Program-made: the position numbers and the translations under genes
Assembly (NCBI GenBank): GCA_018263575.1
Contig: JAANWX010000058.1
Coordinates: 1 to 42,744, forward strand
Length of the DNA: 42,744 bases
Origin: Chloroflexota bacterium
GTDB taxonomy: Bacteria > Chloroflexota > Anaerolineae > Anaerolineales > UBA11858
Direction of reading: 5' to 3'
The notes under the pieces: model-generated
The model's database searches: none
Told to the model about the DNA's origin: nothing
Seen by the model: only the letters and a program-made list of their open reading frames with translations
Shown: one piece after another, positions 7,850-14,780 of the stretch
Layout of the letters: every line of letters starts with the position of its first letter
Numbering within the stretch: the stretch's first letter is position 1

Positions 7850-8424
7850 GTGCTGCTCCTGTTCAACTTATGGTAAGCGTTCAACTCTGCCCTCACCTCA
7901 ATCCTTGCCAAGGCACAGCCTGCGGGCTCGCTCTACGGTGTACAGCCCATAGGCTAGTGCGTGCCGTAGGCAACACCGTAGATCCTGAGCCTACCCTGGC
8001 TAGCGGAGAGGTTTTCAGTGTTTCCACCGGGTTCTGGCGATCCCGGTGGAGCAGATTAACCACGCGGGAACTTCCGCCGAACTGTACTAGGGTGAGGGGA
8101 GTGACCGGTTACAATGATCGAGACGGAAACGTTTTCCGCTGGGCTAACACCAAATGCAATTGCCCCACCACTGCACCTGCTCAACAAGCATACAGGTAGG
8201 GGGTAACGGATTATTTACCCGTACATCTAGGGGTGAGGGGTATGATTCTAGCACACGGGCACTAATTCCGCAAGCGTTGAAGGAGTATTTGAATCTTAAT
8301 ATTTTCAAGCCGTTTGAATTCTTTAAGATTCCCCCATTGAAACTTGCCCGGGTCTCTGAGTTTCTCTACTTCAGACCCAAAGACCCTGGCGGTGATTCAA
8401 CTTGATTTTCCAGGATGTGAATAT
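7850..8424 (-). promoter_or_regulatory. Long structured leader and predicted promoter of nrdJ (no gene)
   Basis: 575 bp without a convincing gene; the plus-strand ORFs at 7822-8199 and 8154-8405 resemble nothing I recognise and lack ribosome sites. On the minus strand a TTGCGG (8268-8273), 17-bp spacer, TAGAAT (8245-8250) pair predicts transcription from about 8238 and a leader of ~390 nt. The leader contains a strong hairpin CCACCGGG..CCCGGTGG (about 8027-8053). It also contains AGCCAGGGTAGGCTCAGG, which loosely resembles a B12 box (AGCCAGGAGACCTGCC), and the dispersed ACGGTGTACAGCCCATAGGCTAGTG repeat. A cobalamin-type or nrdJ-type regulatory RNA is biologically plausible here, but I cannot fit the conserved core, so the switch itself is a guess. 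Confidence 0.4.
7936..7984. repeat. Dispersed stem-loop repeat containing the ACGGTGTACAGCCCATAGGCTAGTG core
   Basis: TCTACGGTGT and ACACCGTAGA form the stem. The interior 'ACAGCCCATAGGCTAGTGCGTGCCGTAGGCA' is nearly identical to the repeat at 30502-30553. A shorter copy lies at 17515-17545, and the core also occurs as a module in MITE copies 2 and 3. It lies in the untranslated leader of nrdJ. Confidence 0.8.
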
Positions 8425-9522
8425 TCAGCCCTTCTTTTCTTCATCAAAGGGTTCGAAACCTTTACCCACCACGCCTTTGGCTGGGCTAACGATGACGAAT
8501 GCTTCCGGGTCTATTTCGTGAACAAGGGATTTTAGATAGGATGTCTCCGTATGCGTGATAGCACACATTAACAAGGACCGGTTTTCTCCTGTGTACATGC
8601 CGGTGGCTTCTATCCCCGTTACTCCCCGGTGCATGTTTGCTAATATGGCATCCGAGACGGCTTCAGGATGAGAGGTAACGATGTAGATCAGTAATTGTTG
8701 ACGACTGCCTTTGGGTCGAAACCACGGCAAAATACCTCCCAGGCGGGGTGTTTCTCTCTCTGGCGGATCACACTCCTCCTCGGGGAGATCGCTGAACTGG
8801 GGAAGAACCTCTCCCGAAGCATCGTGCAAACGGATGGTTGCCAGTCCAAGCAATAGCAAAAGGCCCAATAAACTTCCTACGATTCCCATCACGACTGCTC
8901 CGGGAACTCCCCCCAATGTGGCGCGGTTGAGAATATATCTCCAAGAGGCGGCTTTGACGGGATGGAGCCAAAGTTTTGTCATCCAGGAAATGGTGAGGAT
9001 GATGTAAATCCACAGGTAATTGCGCCGGAAACGTCGCCCCAGGGCTTCCCACATGGAAATGGGATAATCGGGTTGAAGCAGATTATCAGCCAGATTTTCG
9101 GCCCAGTCCCAGGCGGGTCGGAAAGGAGGGACAAGCATACCAGCGAAAAAATCGGTTTCCATGAGGCGGATGCGTGAACTCCATAGTTCATAATATCGGT
9201 AACGCCGGGCTTCAATAAAAAGGAAAAGAGTGACTAGAAGTATATTGAGGAGGATGACGCTGTGGTGGCCTCTCGTCTGGCTAAAAGCCACGGAGATGGT
9301 TGCCCCGGTGGTGATAACGGCCCAATTGGTGGTGGCATCCAGGCGTTGGCGCCAGGCGTTCGCACGGGTGACTTCGCCTCGGTAAAGGTGGACCATGGCT
9401 GTGTTGAATTCTGCGGGCTGGATGCGGTATCCTCGATAGGTCCAGACGGGTTCTTTGTTTTCCTCGTGATTATCGTTGGTCTTGGGTTCGTTCTCTAAGG
9501 GAGGGGATTCTTTTTTAGGCAT
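8425..9522 (-). CDS. DUF2270 membrane protein with C-terminal DUF2179-like domain
   Basis: The 365-residue protein starts MPKKESPPLENEPKTNDNHE. Residues ~35-240 match the DUF2270 pattern: 'RGEVTRANAWRQRLDATTNW', a hydrophobic segment, 'FLFIEARRYRYYELWSSRIR', 'LMETDFFAGMLVPPF', 'PISMWEALGRRFRRNYLWIY', then more TM segments near 170-190 and 210-235. After a Pro/Glu-rich linker, residues ~275-360 read 'LLIYIVTSHPEAVSDAILAN..GVTGIEATGMYTGENRSLLM'. This resembles the soluble DUF2179 domain found at the C-terminus of YitT-type membrane proteins, a ferredoxin-like fold that may bind a small ligand. Neither family has a firm function. No clear ribosome site precedes the ATG. It is probably a separate unit from nrdJ. 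Confidence 0.85.
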   Translation of the reverse strand: MPKKESPPLENEPKTNDNHEENKEPVWTYRGYRIQPAEFNTAMVHLYRGEVTRANAWRQRLDATTNWAVITTGATISVAFSQTRGHHSVILLNILLVTLFLFIEARRYRYYELWSSRIRLMETDFFAGMLVPPFRPAWDWAENLADNLLQPDYPISMWEALGRRFRRNYLWIYIILTISWMTKLWLHPVKAASWRYILNRATLGGVPGAVVMGIVGSLLGLLLLLGLATIRLHDASGEVLPQFSDLPEEECDPPERETPRLGGILPWFRPKGSRQQLLIYIVTSHPEAVSDAILANMHRGVTGIEATGMYTGENRSLLMCAITHTETSYLKSLVHEIDPEAFVIVSPAKGVVGKGFEPFDEEKKG

Positions 9523-9568
9523 GATTTACTTGTTGATACAGTAATAAGTTTGCAGGAAAAAGTTGTGG

Positions 9569-9658
9569 TCAGATAAATCAGACCATTCAGACTACTCAGA
9601 CTACTCAGACTATTAAGACCACTAAGACCACTAAGACTATTTCGACCACGCCGACCAC
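9569..9658. repeat. Tandem array of ~10 nonamers (TCAGACTAC family)
   Basis: Consecutive 9-mers TCAGATAAA, TCAGACCAT, TCAGACTAC, TCAGACTAC, TCAGACTAT, TAAGACCAC, TAAGACCAC, TAAGACTAT, TTCGACCAC, GCCGACCAC. The array ends at the stop codon of the gene at 9658. Related nonamers (reverse-complement sense) occur at 20413-20480, 24955-24983 and 25022-25052. Confidence 0.85.
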
Positions 9659-10350
9659 TACCCAGAAATTTTACGATTGGCGATGACCAAGAGAGGGTAG
9701 AGATAGGGTAAGGCTTTTTCTGCCAGGACGATCGAATCGCCCATACTCTCCATGAAGGAGAGTGAGGCAAATAGGCGTTGTAAGGTTGATGGTGAGGGGT
9801 CATCGGCTGTGATTTGGGCCTTTAGATCTCGGATATTTCTTTTGTAGGAGGTTAGTTTATAGGCAGAGATTTCCGGTTCGATGGCCTCTAGCAGTTGATT
9901 GGTGAGCACTTCTAGTGTTTCTGCTAACAAGCTTTTGTCGTTCACGATGTGGTGGATTTCGGAGAGGTTAGCAAACCACACGGCCTGGATTTTTCCGATG
10001 TTGATTTCACCGAGCATGACCTCGAGGCTATCTGGGGCAGTTTCCGGCTCTTCCGGCATGGCAAAGACAAAGTTGTTTTCTACCGCTTGGTATCCGGCCC
10101 GGGTGATGGTGAAAATGCGATTTCCCTGACTGCTATAACGGTTGTAGGTAAATTCCATTAATCCGGCCTCGCCCAGAGCCTCCATATCCCAAATGAAGTT
10201 GCGCCCAAATTTTTTATCAATACCTTCAATGGAATAACTGTTGGAGCTGATCTCAGGGATGATGGGCTCGGTTATTTTCTTGGCCTTGATATTCTTTACC
10301 AAAAGCTTCAATAATTGTTTTTGTTCCTTAGTAATATCGTAGCTGGTCAT
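9658..10350 (-). CDS. Unknown protein with winged-helix-like N-terminus
   Basis: The 230-residue soluble protein starts MTSYDITKEQKQLLKLLVKN. Residues ~1-95 look like a helical/winged-helix unit: 'FGRNFIWDMEALGEAGLMEF', then a beta hairpin 'GNRIFTITRAGYQAVE'. This is the usual 'recognition helix plus wing' look of helix-turn-helix domains. The remainder (about 100-230) is mostly helical ('LLAETLEVLTNQLLEAIEPE') and I do not recognise it. GAGGG lies just upstream of the ATG. The domain assignment is inferred from pattern only. The gene stands alone between a repeat array and the DsrE gene. Confidence 0.6.
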   Translation of the reverse strand: MTSYDITKEQKQLLKLLVKNIKAKKITEPIIPEISSNSYSIEGIDKKFGRNFIWDMEALGEAGLMEFTYNRYSSQGNRIFTITRAGYQAVENNFVFAMPEEPETAPDSLEVMLGEINIGKIQAVWFANLSEIHHIVNDKSLLAETLEVLTNQLLEAIEPEISAYKLTSYKRNIRDLKAQITADDPSPSTLQRLFASLSFMESMGDSIVLAEKALPYLYPLLVIANRKISG

Positions 10351-10417
10351 AGTTCCCTCTCTAAAATAGCAGGCAAAGCCACAGGAGTGTTTACTCCATC
10401 ATATCACATCAACGATC

Positions 10418-10762
10418 TTAGATCGTGATTAATTTTTCGCCTTCCTTGAGGACCTGGGTGAGTGGTGTGCCCCAATACTTGACCTCGACGCCCAATGTAT
10501 CTAAAAGGTCACTAACGCCCACTTGATCGGCACAGGCTTTACAAGCAGTTACGTGAATACCGGCTTCGAGCGCTTTTTGGACATACTCTTGAATTTCGGT
10601 ATCTGCGCCAACTAATTTGGCGGAACTTCCCCAAATAATGAGGGTTAGCTTTTCCCACCAACCCTGGGCTCGCGAGTTGATGGCATACATAAAAACCATT
10701 TTTTTGGCCGTAATAGGGTCACCGCTTGTCCAGAGGATGTAAAGATGATTCTTCGCGTTCAT
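10418..10762 (-). CDS. DsrE-family protein
   Basis: The 114-residue protein starts MNAKNHLYILWTSGDPITAK. It has the DsrE/DsrF-like pattern: 'YILWTSGDPITAKKMVFMYA' near the N-terminus, 'WEKLTLIIWGSSAKLVGAD' (about 36-54), and 'ALEAGIHVTACKACADQVGV' with two cysteines (C86 and C89 by my count) where DsrE proteins often carry the sulfur-carrier Cys. It ends with 'WGTPLTQVLKEGEKLITI'. Such small cytosolic proteins act in persulfide transfer or as uncharacterised relatives. AAGGAG precedes the ATG. There are no sulfur-metabolism genes nearby, so the role is open. Confidence 0.85.
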   Translation of the reverse strand: MNAKNHLYILWTSGDPITAKKMVFMYAINSRAQGWWEKLTLIIWGSSAKLVGADTEIQEYVQKALEAGIHVTACKACADQVGVSDLLDTLGVEVKYWGTPLTQVLKEGEKLITI

Positions 10763-10934
10763 TTGTGTTTCTCCTTAGGGCTGAAAGCTAAATAACCTGC
10801 CCATTTTTTGTGATTTGCTCGTCCGCTTTCAGCTTGATTTGTTCAAGTAATTTAATTCTCATTCCTTAGGAAAATGAGATAGAGGTTCCAGAGAATGCAC
10901 AGGCTACGAAAAAGCCAAAGGAGCCAGGTGTTCC

Positions 10935-11600
10935 TTATGCCCAAATAACATCTTTTTCCACAGTGGGATGGGATGCTCCATCCAAGGAGTAGATGTCAGT
11001 TTGGATCGTGATCTGCTGGGGGAGATCCTCCTTGCCCGTTGCCGGGTCCCACTGGATGCTCAGTTCGCCCACGAAGACCGAGGTCTGGTAAATGACCAAG
11101 TTCTCTGCAAAGGGCACTTGAAGTAGAAAGTCACCGTTCTTGGGAGATTTCTCCCCCGTTACGGAACGCAAGGCATTTTCCGGCTTGGAAGCGGAAGTAT
11201 ACGCGAATTTCCAGGTCTTGGGTGGAGGATTGGAGGAAAGGCGGAAAACGGCCTGGAGGCGGCATCCTGCTTTGGGCTGCTGGTTCTCCAGATAAAGGGG
11301 GCAGGCGATGGATGGGCCGCGCCCGCCGGTAGTCCCCGCCAGGGTTTCCTCCTCCGGCCCTCCCAGGCGAACGTGAACTTCGGGTCTCACCGTCAGGGCA
11401 GTAAGGGAATGGGATGCCGCATAAATCCCCCATCCCAGTGCCCCGGCAATGAGAATAGTGATCATCAAATCCAGGAGGAGAATGGCTGTCTCCAGGCGCA
11501 TGTGGCCCAAGACGACGAGGACGATAGCGAGTAAGCAAGTCAGGATGAGGAGTGAAACGGCTGCCGCAGCGGCCAGAAGATAAGCGTTTTTTTGATTCAT
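10935..11600 (-). CDS. Two-TM membrane protein of unknown function
   Basis: The 221-residue product has two strong transmembrane segments (about 7-32 'YLLAAAAAVSLLILTCLLAI' and 38-62 'TAILLLDLMITILIAGALGW'). A soluble, probably beta-rich domain follows ('LTVRPEVHVRLGG', 'ACPLYLENQQPKAGCRLQAV', 'PFAENLVIYQTSVFVGELSI'). The soluble part contains a Cys pair and looks like an extracytoplasmic beta-sandwich. I do not recognise a family. No obvious Shine-Dalgarno is present. It lies divergently from the deacetylase-like lipoprotein across a 200-bp gap. Confidence 0.6.
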   Translation of the reverse strand: MNQKNAYLLAAAAAVSLLILTCLLAIVLVVLGHMRLETAILLLDLMITILIAGALGWGIYAASHSLTALTVRPEVHVRLGGPEEETLAGTTGGRGPSIACPLYLENQQPKAGCRLQAVFRLSSNPPPKTWKFAYTSASKPENALRSVTGEKSPKNGDFLLQVPFAENLVIYQTSVFVGELSIQWDPATGKEDLPQQITIQTDIYSLDGASHPTVEKDVIWA

Positions 11601-11801
11601 AGAGGGATGGTAGCGAAGTAAACGGGTATCTAAATGCAGCTTATGTATTATATCGCAAAATACATTTTATGATTGTTTCTCGCATTCCCATTGGCAAAAT
11701 CAGTCTTTCCGTTTATGATAGGCAAACTATCAAATGGATACTGTGAATCTCCCCATCCACAAAGCGGGGATTTTTAGCCAAGCAGGGAAGAGGAAAGCCG
11801 A

Positions 11802-12737
11802 ATGCGTTCAAGAGGGAAATTTAAGATCATAAATAAAGACAGACAGTTGGTGATTTTGGTTTTATTGTCCTTAACCGTTCTTGCCATTTTCAGCAGCGCT
11901 TGTTCTCTTAGCTCTTCGAGGGAAATAAATATAAACGGTGAAACTAAGTCAGCAGATTTGTCAGAATCATTATCAACGATGACGCCTACAACACAACCTG
12001 CCGTGGCTGACCTGCCCACAGAAACGCCGATAGCAACTTTGACATCTACGCCAACGAAAATCCCTCCCCCGAAAAGATGCAACACGCCAATGAGCCTCAT
12101 GCTTCACTCTGATTTTGGGGCTGAGCGCATGGAAGCGTTGGCAGGAGTCATTGAAGAAAATAACTTGATAACGATCACCTATCGGGATTTATATGGGGAG
12201 TATTTCTTTCAGGGGGAATGCCCTCCAAAAGAGGCTCTTTTAGTGTCGTTGGATGATCCGAAACCCAATGATTTGCTCCCTGTTTTTAGAGATATGATAC
12301 AAGTTTTCATAGAGCATGACATGGTTCTCACGGTAGGCGTCATTACGCGGGAGCCACATGATCCTGAAGTCTGGGAATACTTGAACGCTATCCAAGAGCA
12401 GGGGTTTGACTTAGCCAGCCATACTGTCAATCATGCAGACTTATTAACTTTGGACGAGGATGAAATTCAATTCGAACTTGAGGAATCCTATACTCATATT
12501 TGTGATCATACTGAGGAATGTCCCCTTATCTTAATTCTTCCCATGGGGAATGGGAGCGAAGATGATGACGTTTTGCGAATAGCAAAAGAAGTGGGCTATT
12601 TAGGCATCGTGAGTGTCTCCAAGGGAGAAATCTACTTTGGAGATTCGATTCCCCACATTTTCAAGAGGGGTTTCCCAGATATGGAATCACAGGACGAGAC
12701 ATTAGTTAACTTAAGGCTCGTTTTTCAGAACTGGTAG
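11802..12737 (+). CDS. Polysaccharide-deacetylase-like lipoprotein
   Basis: The 311-residue product begins with a basic region, a hydrophobic core LVILVLLSLTVLAIF and a lipobox-like FSSAC (Cys34), so it is probably lipid-anchored on the outer face. A Thr/Pro-rich linker (about 60-90) leads to a domain resembling NodB/polysaccharide deacetylase: 'LLVSLDDPKPNDLLPVFRDM' sits where the TFDDG motif is expected, and 'GFDLASHTVNHADLLTL' matches the metal-binding H-x3-H motif. The first motif is degenerate (SLDDP instead of TFDDG), so activity is uncertain. A GAGGAAAG ribosome site precedes the ATG and a strong terminator follows. Confidence 0.75.
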   Translation: MRSRGKFKIINKDRQLVILVLLSLTVLAIFSSACSLSSSREININGETKSADLSESLSTMTPTTQPAVADLPTETPIATLTSTPTKIPPPKRCNTPMSLMLHSDFGAERMEALAGVIEENNLITITYRDLYGEYFFQGECPPKEALLVSLDDPKPNDLLPVFRDMIQVFIEHDMVLTVGVITREPHDPEVWEYLNAIQEQGFDLASHTVNHADLLTLDEDEIQFELEESYTHICDHTEECPLILILPMGNGSEDDDVLRIAKEVGYLGIVSVSKGEIYFGDSIPHIFKRGFPDMESQDETLVNLRLVFQNW

Positions 12738-12752
12738 CGCTTGACATAAAAT

Positions 12753-12780
12753 CAAAAAGCCGCCCGAGGGCGGCTTTTTG
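12753..12780 (+). terminator. Intrinsic terminator after the deacetylase-like gene
   Basis: AAAAAGCCGCCC-GAG-GGCGGCTTTTT: a GC-rich stem of 6-7 bp continued by A/T tracts, which makes it potentially bidirectional. It lies 15 bp after the stop codon. Confidence 0.9.
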
Positions 12781-12902
12781 GCTTCTAAGCATTTGGTACC
12801 TTTTGGATTCTCCGCTGCTTGAACCCACATCTTGAGAATAGAAAAATCTAGATAACGACTTTATTAATAAACAAAGGAGACTGCGATGCAGTCATTCTCA
12901 TT

Positions 12903-13082
12903 TCATGGATACAAAAGGGAGAATGTTGGGAAAGACTTAGATAATACTGATAACATCGCTAAATACCTACCAAGGTTTTCTCCAAACAAGGCCAGAATCA
13001 TGACCGAGAAGAGGGCAATTAAGACGAGAATAAATGCATATTCCACGATTCCTTGCCCGTTTTCCTCCCATACAGCGAACAT
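12903..13082 (-). CDS. Flp/class III-pilin-like small protein
   Basis: I start at 13082, not at the track's 13181, because an ideal ribosome site AAGGAGGTGA lies 7 bp upstream. The 59-residue product MFAVWEENGQGIVEYAFILV continues hydrophobic as LIALFSVMILALFGENLGRY. A charged leader, G-Q-G-I-V-E-Y and then a ~22-residue hydrophobic helix is the hallmark of Flp/Tad pilins and class III signal peptides, with cleavage expected next to the G/QG site and the Glu at +5. No prepilin peptidase, Tad ATPase or secretin gene lies nearby, so it may be an orphan pilin or a TadE-like minor component. A TGCTATAAT extended -10 lies upstream. Confidence 0.8.
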   Translation of the reverse strand: MFAVWEENGQGIVEYAFILVLIALFSVMILALFGENLGRYLAMLSVLSKSFPTFSLLYP

Positions 13083-13236
13083 AGCTATCACCTCCTTTAC
13101 AGGAAATTTATTCGTGCACGGAATTACGTTAACGTGACCGGCAGCTTGTTGATCAGATAAGGGAGGACTCTCTGATAGCAACGTTCAAAATGGATTTCAC
13201 CGCAAGATGCCGCCACATTACAACTCAATTACTTTT

Positions 13237-13262
13237 ATTATAGCATCTTTTTTGAAAGTCAA
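13237..13262 (-). promoter_or_regulatory. Predicted extended -10 promoter of the pilin-like gene
   Basis: On the minus strand, TGC-TATAAT (TATAAT at 13237-13242). TTGACT (13257-13262) lies upstream at a short 14-bp spacing, so the extended -10 probably matters most. Predicted start near 13230, giving a ~150-nt leader. Confidence 0.5.
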
Positions 13263-13283
13263 AACATTTTCTTCCTTAAAATT

Positions 13284-13305
13284 AAAAAACCGCCTAACGG
13301 CGGCT
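13284..13305 (-). terminator. Terminator downstream of tRNA-Leu
   Basis: On the minus strand, CCGCC-GTTA-GGCGG followed by TTTTTT, directly after the 3' end of the tRNA. Confidence 0.85.
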
Positions 13306-13312
13306 TTTCTAG

Positions 13313-13396
13313 TGCGCTGGGCGGGAATCGAACCCGCACGGCAATAATGCCATATGGCCCTCAACCATACCTGTCTGCCAGTTCCAGCACCAGCGC
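13313..13396 (-). tRNA. tRNA-Leu (anticodon GAG)
   Basis: 84 nt. Acceptor stem GCGCTGG/CCAGCGC with discriminator A; anticodon stem TATGG/CCATA with loop TTGAGGG, giving GAG (13360-13362 on the minus strand). It has the long variable arm expected of class II tRNAs (TGGCATTATTGCCG). The T arm is CGGGTTCGATTCCCG. CCA is not encoded. It reads CUC/CUU Leu codons. Confidence 0.97.
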
Positions 13397-13649
13397 ATTA
13401 TTAACTTATCCGCTCGAGAGCATGAGCATTTAACGAAAGCAATTCTTGTCTTATTGCTCAAAGGGGATCGCCAGATCCCCGGATTCCGCCCCCGCTGGAT
13501 CTGGCGATCCAGCTCGAGCGTTAGGAAGGAATGATGCTAAGTTTAAAGGCTTTGCCCTAAACGATGCCCTACGAAGCTCAACCGAGCAGTGGTATTATAA
13601 TCTGCTAGAAAGGATTGTCAAGTAGTCTAACAAATGAAGGAGAGAAAAG
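13397..13649. other. Spacer between tRNA-Leu and plsX with double hairpin and promoter
   Basis: No gene. It contains GGGGATCGCCAGATCCCC (13463-13480) and TGGATCTGGCGATCCA (13496-13511). Each is a hairpin and each is also the reverse complement of the other over 14 bp, so the pair can fold two ways. TATAAT at 13596-13601 (GGTATTATAATCTGC), ~49 bp before the plsX ATG, is the likely -10; no good -35 is seen. Confidence 0.6.
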
Positions 13650-14648
13650 ATGCGTATTGTACTAGATGCTATGGGGAGCGATACTTATCCCCATCCCGAA
13701 GTTCAGGCGGCTTTCGAAGCCAGCAAACGTTTTGAAATAGATATTCTGCTCGTCGGTCAGGAGGAGAAGCTCGAACCCCTCATGGCGGAGCAGGAACCAA
13801 ATTCTAGGGTGCACCTTGTCCATGCCCCTGAGGTGCTCGAGATGACGGATAAGCCGGCCCGTACCGCTCGCCGTAAATCCGATAATTCTATGGCTGTGGG
13901 GATGGATTTGGTCAAGTCCGGGGAGGGGGACGCTTTTGTCACCGCCGGCAACACCGGGGGAGCGATGGTGAACGCCCTCTTCCGGCTGGGGCGCATCCGA
14001 GGCGTGAAGCGCCCGGCCCTGACCGCCATCCTCCCCACCCGAACCGGCCACGCCGCCGTCCTCGACATTGGCGCCAACGCGGACTGCAAACCCCTTTACC
14101 TTCTCCAGTTTGGGATGATGGGCGTGCTCTACGTTGAGCAAGTGCTGGGCATAGAGAACCCGCGCGTGGGATTGCTCTCCAATGGCGAAGAAAAGGGCAA
14201 GGGCAACCAGCTTGTCAAAGATACTTATCCCCTTTTCGAGGAAAGCTCATTGAATTTTTTCGGCAATGCGGAACCCAAAGAACTCTTTGGCGGCGAGGTG
14301 GACGTAGCTGTAACGGACGGCTTTACAGGGAATGTGCTTGTTAAGTCCAGCGAGTCGGTGGCGGAATTGCTGCTGGATGTTTTGAAAGACGAACTAACCG
14401 ACACCCTGCGCACCAAAATTGGAGCCGCTTTGGCCATGCCCGCTTTTAAAAACGTAAAACAACTCCTTGACCCCCGTGAGTTTGGAGCAGCGCCTTTGCT
14501 AGGCATCGATGGCCTGGTCTTTGTGGGCCATGGACGCTCAGACGCACTAGCCCTGGTCAACGCGATCCGAATTGCCAAACAGGCCGTGGAAGCTGATTTG
14601 CTAGCCGAGTTGAAAGGGGCTATTCAGGAGCAGCTGAAGAAGGATTGA
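13650..14648 (+). CDS. plsX: Phosphate acyltransferase PlsX
   Basis: The 332-residue enzyme makes acyl-phosphate from acyl-ACP and phosphate, the first step of the PlsX/PlsY route to phosphatidic acid; it is a peripheral membrane/cytosolic enzyme. Full-length family features: 'MRIVLDAMGSDTYPHPE' at the N-terminus, 'DKPARTARRKSDNSMAVGMD', 'AFVTAGNTGGAMVNALFRLG' (about 95-114), 'RPALTAILPT', 'VLDIGANADCKP', 'GLLSNGEEKGKGN', 'DVAVTDGFTGNVLVKSSE' and 'GAAPLLGIDGLVFVGHGRSD'. AAGGAG lies 8 bp upstream. The usual neighbours rpmF, fabD and acpP are not adjacent, though acpP occurs 19 kb away in this window. Confidence 0.97.
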   Translation: MRIVLDAMGSDTYPHPEVQAAFEASKRFEIDILLVGQEEKLEPLMAEQEPNSRVHLVHAPEVLEMTDKPARTARRKSDNSMAVGMDLVKSGEGDAFVTAGNTGGAMVNALFRLGRIRGVKRPALTAILPTRTGHAAVLDIGANADCKPLYLLQFGMMGVLYVEQVLGIENPRVGLLSNGEEKGKGNQLVKDTYPLFEESSLNFFGNAEPKELFGGEVDVAVTDGFTGNVLVKSSESVAELLLDVLKDELTDTLRTKIGAALAMPAFKNVKQLLDPREFGAAPLLGIDGLVFVGHGRSDALALVNAIRIAKQAVEADLLAELKGAIQEQLKKD

Positions 14649-14649
14649 G

Positions 14650-14685
14650 GTTGGAGATTGGAGGTTGGATATTAGATATTCGGCC
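14650..14685. repeat. Heptamer tandem repeat (GGTTGGA family), short array
   Basis: GGTTGGA-GATTGGA-GGTTGGA-TATTAGA-TATTCGG starts at the plsX stop codon. Same 7-bp family as 19672-19735 and 40395-40440/40491-40530. Confidence 0.75.
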
Positions 14686-14780
14686 ATCGAATATAATTCG
14701 AGGCTGGCCTGCAAAATCCACCTGCGTGGATTGGACATCTAGCCGACACAGGTCGGTTTTGTACTAAAAGGGAATTAACC

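Noticed and set aside
8027-8053. Hairpin CCACCGGG..CCCGGTGG as a terminator
   Set aside because: There is no T-tract on either side; kept only as part of the nrdJ leader.
7822-8199. Plus-strand ORF of 125 aa upstream of nrdJ
   Set aside because: No ribosome site, composition unlike a protein, runs through a dispersed repeat and the predicted nrdJ leader.
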